From Kiritimatiellia bacterium (lineage in GTDB: Bacteria > Verrucomicrobiota > Kiritimatiellia > RFP12 > UBA1067), in the NCBI GenBank assembly GCA_017405115.1, contig JAFRBA010000129.1:1-51551 (forward strand): 51,551 nt of DNA, given 5' to 3'. Shown here piece by piece: positions 1 to 9,069 of the stretch. Each line of letters opens with the position of its first letter. Positions within the stretch are counted from its first letter, which is position 1. Under the pieces are notes generated by a model. That model was not told the DNA's origin, did not search any database, and saw only the letters and a program-made list of their open reading frames with translations. The position numbers and the translations under genes were made by a program.

Positions 1-815
1 AATACAAGTCTTCTGATTTCCAACAAAAAGCCATACACTTGCGTGTTTCTCGCCCATACTTGACGAAACGGTCCCAACTCCGGCAAGCTCTTGGGAATGT
101 GGTTGTTCACCTGATGATTAATGCGCTGAATTAGGACATCGTCAAATCCATCACCCCCTGGCTCCTGCATGAACTCCTCACACATGCATCTCACATGATC
201 AACTGACTTGACCAATCCAGCAATGCAGTATACAAAATTAAAACATGTATCTACGCTCATTTTATGATTGTCATCTCCCAAATAATACTGTAAGATCTTT
301 AACACATTTTGATAATTGACACCCGTACTTTTACAAGTACTTCCCTGCAATAGCGCTGTCAGATTTTCCGGATAAAGAAGATGCTCTCGTCTGCATACAA
401 TGGATCTAGGCGACCGATTTTTAGTAAGATTGATTTTTTCGGATTTCCCTGCAATGAAAATAAAATACAGAGTAAATCCTTTGTAATTTGATGTTTTCTT
501 TATTTCGTCAAATGTATGTTTCACCTTCTCATTCGTAGCAGTCGAAGTAACTTGAACTATCACATGCTTATTCCTATCCACCAAATCTATACCGGCACAA
601 TTCGGATGCAAAAACGTATTCGTCGAAACCAATTTCAATCCGGGATGTTTACGCTTTAAAATCTCATTCAATAAGTCACAATAAAACTCCTCACAATGCT
701 GATTCACATCATACAGTTTCAACGCTCCGCGTTGCCGCACCAAAGCTTCCAATGCTGCCAAATAACCCGTTATGGACTCTTTCATTTGCTCGTTGCGTAA
801 TTTGATTGGTTTCAT
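1..815 (-). CDS. SMEK-domain protein, predicted nuclease (3' end outside window)
   Basis: About 271 residues are visible from an ATG at 815 preceded by AAGGAG; the gene runs off the left edge with no stop. The N-terminus (LRNEQMKESI, then FYCDLLNEIL) and the segment GIDLVDRNKHVIVQVTST match the SMEK-domain family as I remember it. SMEK is regarded as a restriction-endonuclease-like fold in bacterial conflict systems. The acidic residue in GIDLVD and the Gln of IVQVTS sit where a PD-(D/E)XK core has D and (E/Q)xK. It starts 15 bp after the stop of an AbiTii gene and is the last visible gene of the defence operon. I infer a nuclease effector. The partner domain downstream cannot be seen. Sure of the family at about 0.8, less so of activity. 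Confidence 0.78.
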   Translation of the reverse strand, partial: MKPIKLRNEQMKESITGYLAALEALVRQRGALKLYDVNQHCEEFYCDLLNEILKRKHPGLKLVSTNTFLHPNCAGIDLVDRNKHVIVQVTSTATNEKVKHTFDEIKKTSNYKGFTLYFIFIAGKSEKINLTKNRSPRSIVCRREHLLYPENLTALLQGSTCKSTGVNYQNVLKILQYYLGDDNHKMSVDTCFNFVYCIAGLVKSVDHVRCMCEEFMQEPGGDGFDDVLIQRINHQVNNHIPKSLPELGPFRQVWARNTQVYGFLLEIRRLV

Positions 816-830
816 ATGTCTTTCTCCTTC

Positions 831-1754
831 TCAGCACCCGCAATACTTACAAATCATCGCGCTCAACACCGCCGTAGCAGTATCAAAAGGAATATCAATG
901 GTTTTGTCAGCCGCCTTGCCGAGCATCTTCACTATCCACCCCATTACCGCTGATCCAAGATCCTTCGAGGATTTGGGTGGTTCGCGTTGGATAGCATCAC
1001 GCAAAGCAGCGATATCTTCCGCCGCAACTTTAACCGCCACCAACGCCGACTCCAAGGACTTCCAATCCTCCTTTGCAACACTTATCGTCATTGTTTGCGT
1101 CACATCTCGACAAGCAGAAGCTATCTGGTTGTTATTGCCAATAACAGTAATTGAATTAGAATTCATATTGCGTCCCTCCTTCAATCCGTATTTTTTTGCG
1201 AGTGCCTCCGTCTCGTTCATTATCCTGGTTCGTAATCCTTTGCGCATCCGAATCAATGATTCTCTCGAACAAGTTACATTAACATTTTCATACATGGTTT
1301 TGGAAAACGAGCCATTCGGCGAATCGCCCGGGATGCTTTTGATGTCATGGATGACATCCACTCGGTCCTTCCGTCGTTGTTCCTCGTAAAATTCAAACCC
1401 CGCTCGACAAGCAATAATTCGATGCGAGGATTGAATCACCAGCCCATCGACTTTTTTCAAATGCCTCATCATTGCCAAAGGATCCCACTCGCCTCGGGAG
1501 ACATAAATCGGCATCCCCACTTCAAAATATGTTACTTGCTCAGACATGACCTTCAAGTCATTAGCCGCGACACAACGATAATCAGGAACTGTATCTATTG
1601 TGTCGTATCCTACAATTTCTTGATGCGCCCAACGGTACTCCGCGACACCAAGACGCTCACACATCTTAATGTACAAGTTTAACAATGTCACGGTTGACAC
1701 CTCATTGTCCATCAAGCCATCTAATATCTTACAACAGGCTTCATTTTCATCCAT
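831..1754 (-). CDS. AbiTii-domain protein, paralogue 1
   Basis: This 307-aa protein is the most diverged of three tandem paralogues. The ATG at 1754 was chosen over one at 1772 because GGAGG lies 8 nt upstream of it. The N-terminal half corresponds to the AbiTii domain (helix with STVTLLNLYIKMCERLG, then WAHQEIVGYD). A short Gly/Asn-rich strand follows near residues 205-225 (VIGNNNQIAS), then a helical region with DIAALRDAI and PPKSSKDLG, and a hydrophobic tail ending KYCGC. All three paralogues share this layout. The family is associated with phage abortive infection by name and by defence-island context; its biochemical activity is not established by anything here. Gap to the next paralogue is 37 bp. 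Confidence 0.7.
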   Translation of the reverse strand: MDENEACCKILDGLMDNEVSTVTLLNLYIKMCERLGVAEYRWAHQEIVGYDTIDTVPDYRCVAANDLKVMSEQVTYFEVGMPIYVSRGEWDPLAMMRHLKKVDGLVIQSSHRIIACRAGFEFYEEQRRKDRVDVIHDIKSIPGDSPNGSFSKTMYENVNVTCSRESLIRMRKGLRTRIMNETEALAKKYGLKEGRNMNSNSITVIGNNNQIASACRDVTQTMTISVAKEDWKSLESALVAVKVAAEDIAALRDAIQREPPKSSKDLGSAVMGWIVKMLGKAADKTIDIPFDTATAVLSAMICKYCGC

Positions 1755-1791
1755 AGCATACACCTCCAGCATATTGCCCTTTTACACCCAA

Positions 1792-2688
1792 TCAAACCAA
1801 TCCCAAAAACTTGCTGATCGCCGCAACAATCACACCAATCGAAATTTCATACCCTGCTTGTGCGGCCCGTACAGCAACCCGACCAAACCAATTACCAATT
1901 TTATTTCCAACCTCATCTTTCGTGCGTGGTGGATCCTTATGCAAGATTGTTCTCAGTTCCTCAATGTCATCTTGCATAATCTGTTGTCGTTGCAAAAGCG
2001 CGACCAATTCATCCCATTGATCCGACGAGCTACCAATCATCATCGATTGATTTACATTCCCGCTCGCGGTTGCTACCTGATTATTTGACCCATTAATATT
2101 AATCGTTGTCATCACTTTCTTCGCGTTCGATTCTGGTTCGACCTTCGCACGCGCCAGTTCTGGATGCTCAGCAACAATTCTTTGCAGGTCAAGCGATACA
2201 AATGATCTAATATCATGAAACAACTTCGCAATTGTTACTCGCGAACATTCAATCTGAACATTTGTATAGTTATCACCATTTGCAGAATCATACACATCAT
2301 GCAGTTTATCCACGACAACATTAGGTACATTTTGACACAAGGCCGTGCTTAATTCCACAACTCCGGTTCGGCACTCCCAATAAACAGGATACTCACGGTT
2401 CGTTCCATCGGCAAAGACTTCAAACATTTGTTTTTCGTTAAGACGAACATGCGACTGAGGTGTCCCCAACATGGGAGACACATCTGCATAGACAGCATAT
2501 TTTACCGAGCGATGATAATCAGGCTTTTGTTCAAGGTAACCATCCAACTCATTCGCAGCGAATGTAGCGTATTTGTCATATCCCAAACGGTGCGAAAGCT
2601 CTTTAAACCGTAAAAGAAGAGTGACAATATTTGAATCAGCATCTAACACTGAATCGCTTATGTACTCATACAATTCTTGATTTGTCAT
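1792..2688 (-). CDS. AbiTii-domain protein, paralogue 2
   Basis: 298 aa. The N-terminal AbiTii-like region has SNIVTLLLRFKELSHRLG followed by ANELDGY, the family's LxxxLRxKxxxxxLxL...ELxGY pattern. Near residues 190-215 a Gly/Asn strand (NINGSNNQVATASGNVNQ) matches the same motif in the neighbours. The C-terminal quarter has DDIEELRTIL, then PPRTKDEVG, then AAQAGYEISIGVIVAAISKFLG, nearly the same tail as paralogue 3. Start ATG at 2688 follows AGGAGG at normal distance. It lies 32 bp from paralogue 3 in the same operon. The Ala/Ile/Gly-rich tail may be amphipathic or membrane-associated; that is inference. Confidence 0.75.
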   Translation of the reverse strand: MTNQELYEYISDSVLDADSNIVTLLLRFKELSHRLGYDKYATFAANELDGYLEQKPDYHRSVKYAVYADVSPMLGTPQSHVRLNEKQMFEVFADGTNREYPVYWECRTGVVELSTALCQNVPNVVVDKLHDVYDSANGDNYTNVQIECSRVTIAKLFHDIRSFVSLDLQRIVAEHPELARAKVEPESNAKKVMTTININGSNNQVATASGNVNQSMMIGSSSDQWDELVALLQRQQIMQDDIEELRTILHKDPPRTKDEVGNKIGNWFGRVAVRAAQAGYEISIGVIVAAISKFLGLV

Positions 2689-2720
2689 TTCATACCTCCT
2701 TCAAGCACTATAAGTAATCC

Positions 2721-3617
2721 TCAATTCAATCCGCAGTATTTCAGAATTGCCGCCAGCCCAATTCCGATTGGAATATCATAGCCAGCTTGTGCCGCTTTTG
2801 CTGCAATGCCACCGAGCCAACCATTCACCCCATCTCCAAGTTTAGACTTCGACTTCGGCGGATTGGTTTTCAAGAGTTGCTTCAGGTCTGTGATATCATC
2901 CTGCGCAACCTTCAACTGTTTCAATACGCCCTCAAGATACGCCCAATTTCCTTTCTCGAATTTCTTCACATTTTGTTCAACAGACCCACATCCTGCCGCG
3001 ACACGATTACCGTCACCAAGTATATAAGTGTTATATGTATTTTGAACGACCTCTGGTTTTATCTTTACCGCCTTCGTATCCGCCGAAATATCAGGGTATG
3101 AATGCCCAATCTCCAAAACAAAATCCAACACCTTATTCCGCACAATCTCCAATATACCAGAAACTGCCGATTTGGGAATTATCTTATGCGCTTCGACTAA
3201 GTTCATATCCTTGTAAAAGCGATCTTGATAAAGCGCAATAACATCCGCCGACCATGCTGAGTGTAACTGCGTGTCCGTCGTTCCCGCTACCAAATGTTGT
3301 AATGTTCCTACCCCATCAAAAAAATAAGTCTTACGAAGTTCATCGGCAATCTTCTTAGGAAGGTTGCCCACCGGTAATGGCGCATTCTGAACAGAACTAC
3401 CAAAGCGACCGAAAAACGTCCCGACAGAAGCAACCATCATAATCCGATACCGCGGCAAATCCTTAACCGCGTGATATCCATTCAACTCACAAGACACCCA
3501 TCGCTTGAAGTCAACATTACGCAACACAGATGCCAAGACCTGACACTTTCGCAGCAACGTAGCGATATCCGAACCGCCATCAACCGCCTCATCTCGAATT
3601 TCCGTCAAAAGTTTCAT
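2721..3617 (-). CDS. AbiTii-domain protein, paralogue 3
   Basis: 298 aa and the clearest AbiTii member. The opening LLTEIRDEAVDGGSDIATLL, then VLASVLRN and WVSCELNGY, follow the family consensus closely. The middle is a variable beta-rich region. Near residues 195-212 comes the shared strand ILGDGNRVAAGCGSVEQ. The tail DDITDLKQLLKTNPPKSKSK and AAQAGYDIPIGIGLAAILKY is the version best shared with paralogue 2. It begins 19 bp after the zinc-binding protein gene and is followed by two further copies, so the array is head-to-tail. The N-termini and the middle differ more than the tails, suggesting diversification of a sensing part over a common effector or assembly part. Confidence 0.8.
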   Translation of the reverse strand: MKLLTEIRDEAVDGGSDIATLLRKCQVLASVLRNVDFKRWVSCELNGYHAVKDLPRYRIMMVASVGTFFGRFGSSVQNAPLPVGNLPKKIADELRKTYFFDGVGTLQHLVAGTTDTQLHSAWSADVIALYQDRFYKDMNLVEAHKIIPKSAVSGILEIVRNKVLDFVLEIGHSYPDISADTKAVKIKPEVVQNTYNTYILGDGNRVAAGCGSVEQNVKKFEKGNWAYLEGVLKQLKVAQDDITDLKQLLKTNPPKSKSKLGDGVNGWLGGIAAKAAQAGYDIPIGIGLAAILKYCGLN

Positions 3618-3636
3618 ATCACAATCCTCATCACAA

Positions 3637-4614
3637 TTAAAGAGTTATCACGTTTGGAATGTTATCTGAACCGCACATATAAAGATTGGTTCGTATATTC
3701 CTTTGCATATCTTCAGGCAAAGATTCCCAAAGTGACGGCTGCATGCAATAATCTTCCGACTTACAAAAAACGCATTCATTTAGAAACAATGCCAAGTCAG
3801 ACGTTGTTCTAAACCGCTCGCCCCATGGCACAACATTAACATCATTACACTCATTCCAACAAAAAACCACATCTGTCACCGAATCGCCAGGCACAATGGA
3901 CAAAGAGAAGAACGGTCGTGCATGGTTGTATTCACCAGATGCAGTGTCAAAACAGGAAGCCATATAAGCCTCAAAACTATTATCGTCTAGCGGCGTAATG
4001 CATGAAGCCAATGAAACACCAATATTTTTGTTAATCCTACGCCAATGATATCTAAACGCCTTATCAGCATTATCGTCCCACAAAGGGAGCCACGCATATT
4101 TCTTATCTGCCTCTAAGAGCTTTCCCAGGTCTTGGATAAGGCTCATCCAAAAGCCACCGTCTTCGCCAACTTCATTATGCACAGCTCTGTGTAAATCTAT
4201 AACCAACTGCTTGTTCCACATCTCATATGCAACCGCCCGCCGATGAAACGCCAATGCCTGATCAGCATTATCGCAGATTAGCGGAGTTGTCTCTATTATT
4301 GAAAAGACGCTCCTGTCGTGATCGTTACAAAACCCATTAAATTTCGACGCCTCATGTATGCCGATCTTTCGCACGGACAGTTCGGGCGGCGCAAGCTCAC
4401 TAGACTTATAAAGCAACCTTTGCATATTGCGATCCATCGCCATAACATGCTGATTCTCAGCAATAAAATGTAAAGGACCATGTTCCTGCTGCGAATGGCT
4501 ACCAATAGCATCACAATCACAACCGGGAAACATGCAGTGAAATTTTCTTTTCTTAAGGCGCTTCTCAATCTTTGAAAAAGCTGCCAAAAACTGCACGACA
4601 TTTTTGTCCTTCAT
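3637..4614 (-). CDS. Defence-island zinc-binding protein (C/H-rich, treble-clef-like)
   Basis: 325 aa, function unknown. Putative metal ligands are C27, C32 and C34 (FHCMFPGCDCDAIGSHSQQ) with H40, followed by FNGFCNDHD giving C96 and H99. This C...C-AIxSHS...FxGFCxxHDxxxF layout recurs in uncharacterised proteins of bacterial defence islands and resembles a zinc-bound treble clef (HNH-like) core. I cannot show a nuclease active site. The rest of the protein is helical with many aromatic residues and no signal peptide or membrane segment, so it should be cytoplasmic. It lies 27 bp after the HEPN-motif gene and 19 bp before the AbiTii array, so co-transcription is likely. Confidence 0.65.
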   Translation of the reverse strand: MKDKNVVQFLAAFSKIEKRLKKRKFHCMFPGCDCDAIGSHSQQEHGPLHFIAENQHVMAMDRNMQRLLYKSSELAPPELSVRKIGIHEASKFNGFCNDHDRSVFSIIETTPLICDNADQALAFHRRAVAYEMWNKQLVIDLHRAVHNEVGEDGGFWMSLIQDLGKLLEADKKYAWLPLWDDNADKAFRYHWRRINKNIGVSLASCITPLDDNSFEAYMASCFDTASGEYNHARPFFSLSIVPGDSVTDVVFCWNECNDVNVVPWGERFRTTSDLALFLNECVFCKSEDYCMQPSLWESLPEDMQRNIRTNLYMCGSDNIPNVITL

Positions 4615-4641
4615 GTCATCACACCTCCTATTATCCCGCGA

Positions 4642-6441
4642 TTAGTTGTCACCATTTTCGCGGCGGCGTTCCAATACGGCCACCTTCCTCTCGGCTGCGT
4701 CCTTAAACACTAACGCTATCTCGTGCAATGCTTTTGCCGCGACAAAAATCATACGCCCACCCTGCCGTATCAATTGTCCTTTCGCGGTTATACCAAGCGC
4801 ATCTAAAGCATCTGCCACATCCTTTCCCGGAATATGTGAATCTGCATTTCGCAAAGTGTAAATCGCATGCAATGAACTCATAAGATCATATGCGCGTTTC
4901 TCGTCCGTAATCCCAGACAACACCCGCTCCAGCAATTTCAAAGAGCCGATCTTCTCGTCCTTTTTCACCTTAGCCAACTTCCGAAAAGCATTCTGATTAA
5001 GCGTCTCGATAATCAATCGTGTGATTTGCTTGGCCAACCAAAGAACGTCATCCTTCGCCTGAACATTAAAACGCTGAATGGAATTACCCACTTCACTCAT
5101 CGAATCAAATGGAAGGAAAAATTGATCCCCTTTCGTGTAAAAAGAATACGCCAAGGACACTTGGTCAAAAGCTGTGTGTAATAAATTTTCAGGGGCATAC
5201 GTTTTAGCGGGGCAGCAACGTTGTTGAGCATCTGTTAACTCAGCACAAACACCGCCATCAGGCACAACATTATGCGCCTTCCAGATTTCCTGTTGCCACC
5301 AGACCATCTTGGCTATATCTTTGGCAAACACATTAACACGTCCAATTCGATTCACCCCAAAATGTACACCAACACCACCATCAAACCCAACGAGTCCCGT
5401 CTCCTGCGTGATCCATCTCACCCAGCCGCCCCTCATGCCAACGATCTGCTTCAATACCACATTATCAAACCAAAGATACCGAGAAGGACACGATAAGCGA
5501 TGTCCGCTTTTCATCCGCCCATCAGCCTCACAGATAAATGGAAGCGCTCCATCACAATCAAACGGCATACGTCTCTGTTTTCTCGCAGGGGGCATCCATT
5601 CCGTTCTTACAAATTGCGACATATCCATTCGAGTTGTTATCGTCGGCGCCGTAATAATCCGTTTCGATGACGACATTTTCTTTCCGTCTTTTCGCATGTC
5701 AAAAACCGGAACATCCTCATTCGCATCAACGTCTTCATAGCCAAATGTCGAAACCTCCCAGTCTCCTAAAACGCCATTGCCAGCACTGTCGCATCCATAG
5801 TTCCAGGATTCCAAGCAACCGCCGCCGATCCGCGTCCTTTTGGCCTTTTTGAACATTTCGTCCCCATCGAGCGACAAGAAACGCCGTTGAAGATTACAGA
5901 CCAAGACTAGCCCACACTTTCTGGCACAAAGCCAATCCTTCAGAAATTCAGTTTTGATCTCTATCAAATTTACTTTTTTCTCTTTGTCGCGCGAAAGACG
6001 AATAACCTCGCAATATGCCTCGCATGGTCGCACCCATTTGTCACCTTCTTGCTTCAAGCGAAGATCAAGAATTAAATCTTGATCGATATTAACGGCGTAA
6101 TCACCACCATCAACATAGCAACGCTTGGCCACAAGATATGTTCCCAAAACCGAATCATAACCATTCCGCTCTGCGTGCGCCGAAAAATACGGATCTTTTC
6201 CTATCACAGCATAACGATCAACCATAGGATGCAAATCAGACAATGACATCCTCATCGCTTCCTTTTTCTTCTCTACAGGGACCAAGAGCGAATTGTAAAT
6301 TCGACATTCATCATATCGACGAGGAACATCTCCACTCTCATTCCGATCTTCGACATAGCCCCAAAGCGGAATCCAAACACTATTGTTCGCCTTCCGTCCG
6401 ATCAAATCATCCATACGAAGCCATTTTTCATTTTCGCCCAT
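4642..6441 (-). CDS. Large defence protein with C-terminal HEPN-type RX4H motif
   Basis: 599 aa from ATG 6441, preferred over 6459 because AAGGAGG precedes it by 4 nt and the upstream ATG would overlap hsdS. I recognise no named full-length family. Near residue 531-536 the segment TLRNADSHIP contains R-N-A-D-S-H, matching the HEPN ribonuclease signature RX4-6H with a polar residue after Arg. It sits between predicted helices (LMSSLHAIY before, VADALDAL after), as expected for a HEPN fold. The N-terminal two thirds is mixed alpha/beta with IEIKTEFLKDWLCARKCGL, a pattern I have seen only in uncharacterised proteins. Placed 10 bp after hsdS, it may act as an RNase effector tied to the methyltransferase module; that is inference. 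Confidence 0.6.
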   Translation of the reverse strand: MGENEKWLRMDDLIGRKANNSVWIPLWGYVEDRNESGDVPRRYDECRIYNSLLVPVEKKKEAMRMSLSDLHPMVDRYAVIGKDPYFSAHAERNGYDSVLGTYLVAKRCYVDGGDYAVNIDQDLILDLRLKQEGDKWVRPCEAYCEVIRLSRDKEKKVNLIEIKTEFLKDWLCARKCGLVLVCNLQRRFLSLDGDEMFKKAKRTRIGGGCLESWNYGCDSAGNGVLGDWEVSTFGYEDVDANEDVPVFDMRKDGKKMSSSKRIITAPTITTRMDMSQFVRTEWMPPARKQRRMPFDCDGALPFICEADGRMKSGHRLSCPSRYLWFDNVVLKQIVGMRGGWVRWITQETGLVGFDGGVGVHFGVNRIGRVNVFAKDIAKMVWWQQEIWKAHNVVPDGGVCAELTDAQQRCCPAKTYAPENLLHTAFDQVSLAYSFYTKGDQFFLPFDSMSEVGNSIQRFNVQAKDDVLWLAKQITRLIIETLNQNAFRKLAKVKKDEKIGSLKLLERVLSGITDEKRAYDLMSSLHAIYTLRNADSHIPGKDVADALDALGITAKGQLIRQGGRMIFVAAKALHEIALVFKDAAERKVAVLERRRENGDN

Positions 6442-6451
6442 ACATCCTCCT

Positions 6452-7564
6452 TCATCCATTGATCAGCCCTTTTATAACCGCATCGATACTTGTTATCGAC
6501 TTCTTTAGTTCTGCCTTTGACGCCTCTGCCGCATCGGCAATTGCCACGAATTCACGCTGAAGCTCAATAGGTGGCAGTTTCATCTTGAAGCCAGAAATCT
6601 GCTCACGGTTCACCTTTGGCATGTTCGACCGAGAACTCATCGGCACAATATAATCCAAGAAGAGTGGCGATCTCAAAACATAGGCCAAGAAATGCCTATC
6701 ACAATTGAACTTAACAAGAATAGGGTAAGAATCTGCCGAACACAATCCTTCAAAATTAGGCAGTGCAACTTTATTCATATTTGGCCTAATCTTGCTGTAG
6801 ATAATATGCTGCGGTCCAAAAATATACTTGCCGCTAATGACATGATCTTCTCGAACGGTCCTATACCCCTTGAGTTCCCCTGTTCCACTTTCTATAGAGT
6901 CGATGCCAATATGTGGAAAATCGGCATATTTCTCGTAATCCGTCGTCATCGTTGCGTCGATTATTGCAAAATCATCAAAACCCAACAATGGCCAATCCAT
7001 TTGATCAAACGGGAACATCTCCCGGAACTTGGCCTTGAGCATTTCGTCGGTGGCGGCGAGGAGATGCCGGTATTTCTCCTTGAGGTCGTTCGCCGCCCAA
7101 AGCTTCTCGGCCAATGCCCGCTGCTCCTCTATCGGCGGCAGGTCGAATTCGTAGGAATCAAGCGTACAGTAGTTGATCAGATAATTGACCGAACCGCTCT
7201 TGTTCTCCTCTGCCCATTTCCAAAACCGATCCGACTGCATTTCGATCAGCAAATACCTCTGCTGCAAGACATTCTCATCACGCGTCTCAACGACATACGT
7301 CGAATCAGAGCACACGCCTGCGAAATCAACCATCGAACATTTGCGCAGATGCGGATTCCGTGACATGAAGAGAATGTGTCCGGGCTGAAAACCGAAGTGG
7401 AACTTATAGCCAATCGTCGCGCCCTTGATCAGGCCATTCTTGCGCACCATGAAAGCGTCGCTGTCAATATGTTCGCCGCCAACATAATACAGCAGATCCG
7501 TATGCTCGCGATCAACAAACACATTAACTCGTTTGACAACATCTGAAAATCTAACTCTTCCCAT
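6452..7564 (-). CDS. hsdS: Type I restriction-modification specificity subunit HsdS
   Basis: 370 aa, within the usual 370-460 aa. It has two target recognition domains, each followed by a conserved helix spacer that begins with LPPIEEQRALAEK (about residue 140) and LPPIELQREFVAI (about residue 330). The repeated LPPIExQ motif is the HsdS hallmark. The protein gives the M-S complex its bipartite DNA target. It follows hsdM by 8 bp and precedes the HEPN-motif gene, so M-M-S form one transcription unit. The first TRD starts almost at residue 1, slightly short compared with classical HsdS. The GC content drops from the hsdM genes into this gene, suggesting that S and the downstream genes have a different history. 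Confidence 0.93.
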   Translation of the reverse strand: MGRVRFSDVVKRVNVFVDREHTDLLYYVGGEHIDSDAFMVRKNGLIKGATIGYKFHFGFQPGHILFMSRNPHLRKCSMVDFAGVCSDSTYVVETRDENVLQQRYLLIEMQSDRFWKWAEENKSGSVNYLINYCTLDSYEFDLPPIEEQRALAEKLWAANDLKEKYRHLLAATDEMLKAKFREMFPFDQMDWPLLGFDDFAIIDATMTTDYEKYADFPHIGIDSIESGTGELKGYRTVREDHVISGKYIFGPQHIIYSKIRPNMNKVALPNFEGLCSADSYPILVKFNCDRHFLAYVLRSPLFLDYIVPMSSRSNMPKVNREQISGFKMKLPPIELQREFVAIADAAEASKAELKKSITSIDAVIKGLING

Positions 7565-7572
7565 ATCGCCCC

Positions 7573-9069
7573 TTACACAAGATTTCCAAACGCATCAAGC
7601 GCCTTATGCACACGAGTCGCCGCACGCTCCCACTCGGACAACAGCGCATCCATGTCAACGGCCTCGCCATCATCATCCGAACCAGCGACATATTGGTTGA
7701 CCGACAAGGAATTGTCTTTGTCCTGAATCGTCTCGTTCGTCACGACAGTCGCAAGGCCCTCGACAGTCTCAAAGTCGTGATAGGTCTTGGCGAGAAGACG
7801 AATGTGATCGTCGGTCAGATAGCTCTCGCCGTTCTTGCGTTCGACCAGATGCTTGGCGGCGACGAAGAGGACCTTCCCCCGGTGCGACGCGGGCTTGTTG
7901 CGGTTCGCGATCAGCACGCACGCCTCCATCGGCGAATTGAAGAAGAGGTTCTTGCCGATGCCGAGGATGCAATCGAGCCAGTCCAGCTTGACCAGTTCGG
8001 CGCGCATTTCGCGTTCCTCAAGGCGATTGAGAACACCATGCGGCAGGAGGATCGCGCACCGGCCGTTCGTCTCGTCCATGCTCGCCAGGATATGCTGGAT
8101 GAAGGCATAGTCCGCCCGTCCCTGCGGCGGCGTACCGAGGATGTTGCGCGACCAGACATCGTGCGCGAATTTCTCGCGATCCCATGTCTTGATCGAATAC
8201 GGCGGATTCGCGAGAACCACGTTGAAGCGAGCGAGCCGTCCGTTGCGGATGAACTTCGGATCGGCCAGAGTGTCGCCTTTCTGGATGGAGAACTCGGTCA
8301 CGCCATGAAGGTAGAGATTCATCCGCGCAATGGCCGAGGTGATCGGGTTCACTTCCTGTCCGTACACGCGGACGGAACGATACTCCAGTCCCTGACTCTT
8401 GAGATAGTCGAGCGACTTGATGAGCATGCCGCCCGAGCCGCAGGTCGGATCGTAGATCGACTCGCCCGGCGCGGGGCGCAGAATCTGCGCCATCAGCGTC
8501 ACGACCGTGCGGTTGGTGTAGAACTCCTGCGCCGTATGCCCCGCGTCGTTCGCGAACTGTCCGACCAGATACTCGTAGCCCGTGCCCATCTCGTCCGCCG
8601 GACACCGCGCAATCGACAGCGTTTCCTTGGAGAAGTGGTTGAGCAACGAGACGATGATCGCATCCGGCATTTTGGCCTTGTTCGTCCAGATCGACTCGTC
8701 GCCGAAAATGCCCGTGAGCCCGCCGACGAGACGGCCCTCGATCTCCTTCGGCGGATTCTCGGCCTCGATGCGCATGAACGCCTCGACCAGTTTCGCGCCG
8801 ATGTTCTCGGTGACCTTGCGCACGTCGCGCCAATGCGCCCCCTCGGGGATGCGGATGATGTAGTCCTGCGCAGCGGCGAATTCGGCGTCTCCGCCCGCCT
8901 CTTCGAGATTCCGCTGGAACTCCTCGTCGTAAACGTCGCAGATGCGCTTGAAGAACAGAAGCGGGAAGATGAATTCCTTGTAACCGGACGCATCGATCTG
9001 CCCGCGCAAGAGAACCGCCGCGCCCCAGAGGTACTTCTCAAGATCAGCGATTGAAATCGGCTCCGTCAT
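7573..9069 (-). CDS. hsdM: Type I methyltransferase subunit HsdM (copy 1)
   Basis: 498 aa. An N-terminal HsdM helical domain (residues 5-165) is followed by an N6-adenine methyltransferase domain with SAM motif YDPTCGSGGM (206-215) and catalytic NPPY (288-291). EFYTNRTVV just before motif I is the conserved EFYTPR-type segment, here with N for P. The start ATG overlaps the stop of the upstream hsdM copy (TGATG), so translation is coupled. It should methylate adenine at sites chosen by HsdS. The two HsdM copies are clearly different in sequence, not a recent duplication. No hsdR lies in this window. Confidence 0.95.
   Translation of the reverse strand: MTEPISIADLEKYLWGAAVLLRGQIDASGYKEFIFPLLFFKRICDVYDEEFQRNLEEAGGDAEFAAAQDYIIRIPEGAHWRDVRKVTENIGAKLVEAFMRIEAENPPKEIEGRLVGGLTGIFGDESIWTNKAKMPDAIIVSLLNHFSKETLSIARCPADEMGTGYEYLVGQFANDAGHTAQEFYTNRTVVTLMAQILRPAPGESIYDPTCGSGGMLIKSLDYLKSQGLEYRSVRVYGQEVNPITSAIARMNLYLHGVTEFSIQKGDTLADPKFIRNGRLARFNVVLANPPYSIKTWDREKFAHDVWSRNILGTPPQGRADYAFIQHILASMDETNGRCAILLPHGVLNRLEEREMRAELVKLDWLDCILGIGKNLFFNSPMEACVLIANRNKPASHRGKVLFVAAKHLVERKNGESYLTDDHIRLLAKTYHDFETVEGLATVVTNETIQDKDNSLSVNQYVAGSDDDGEAVDMDALLSEWERAATRVHKALDAFGNLV

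Noticed and set aside
4642..6441. PrrC/RloC anticodon nuclease beside the type I genes
   Set aside because: No Walker A or ABC signature in the protein; only a HEPN-type RX4H motif is seen.
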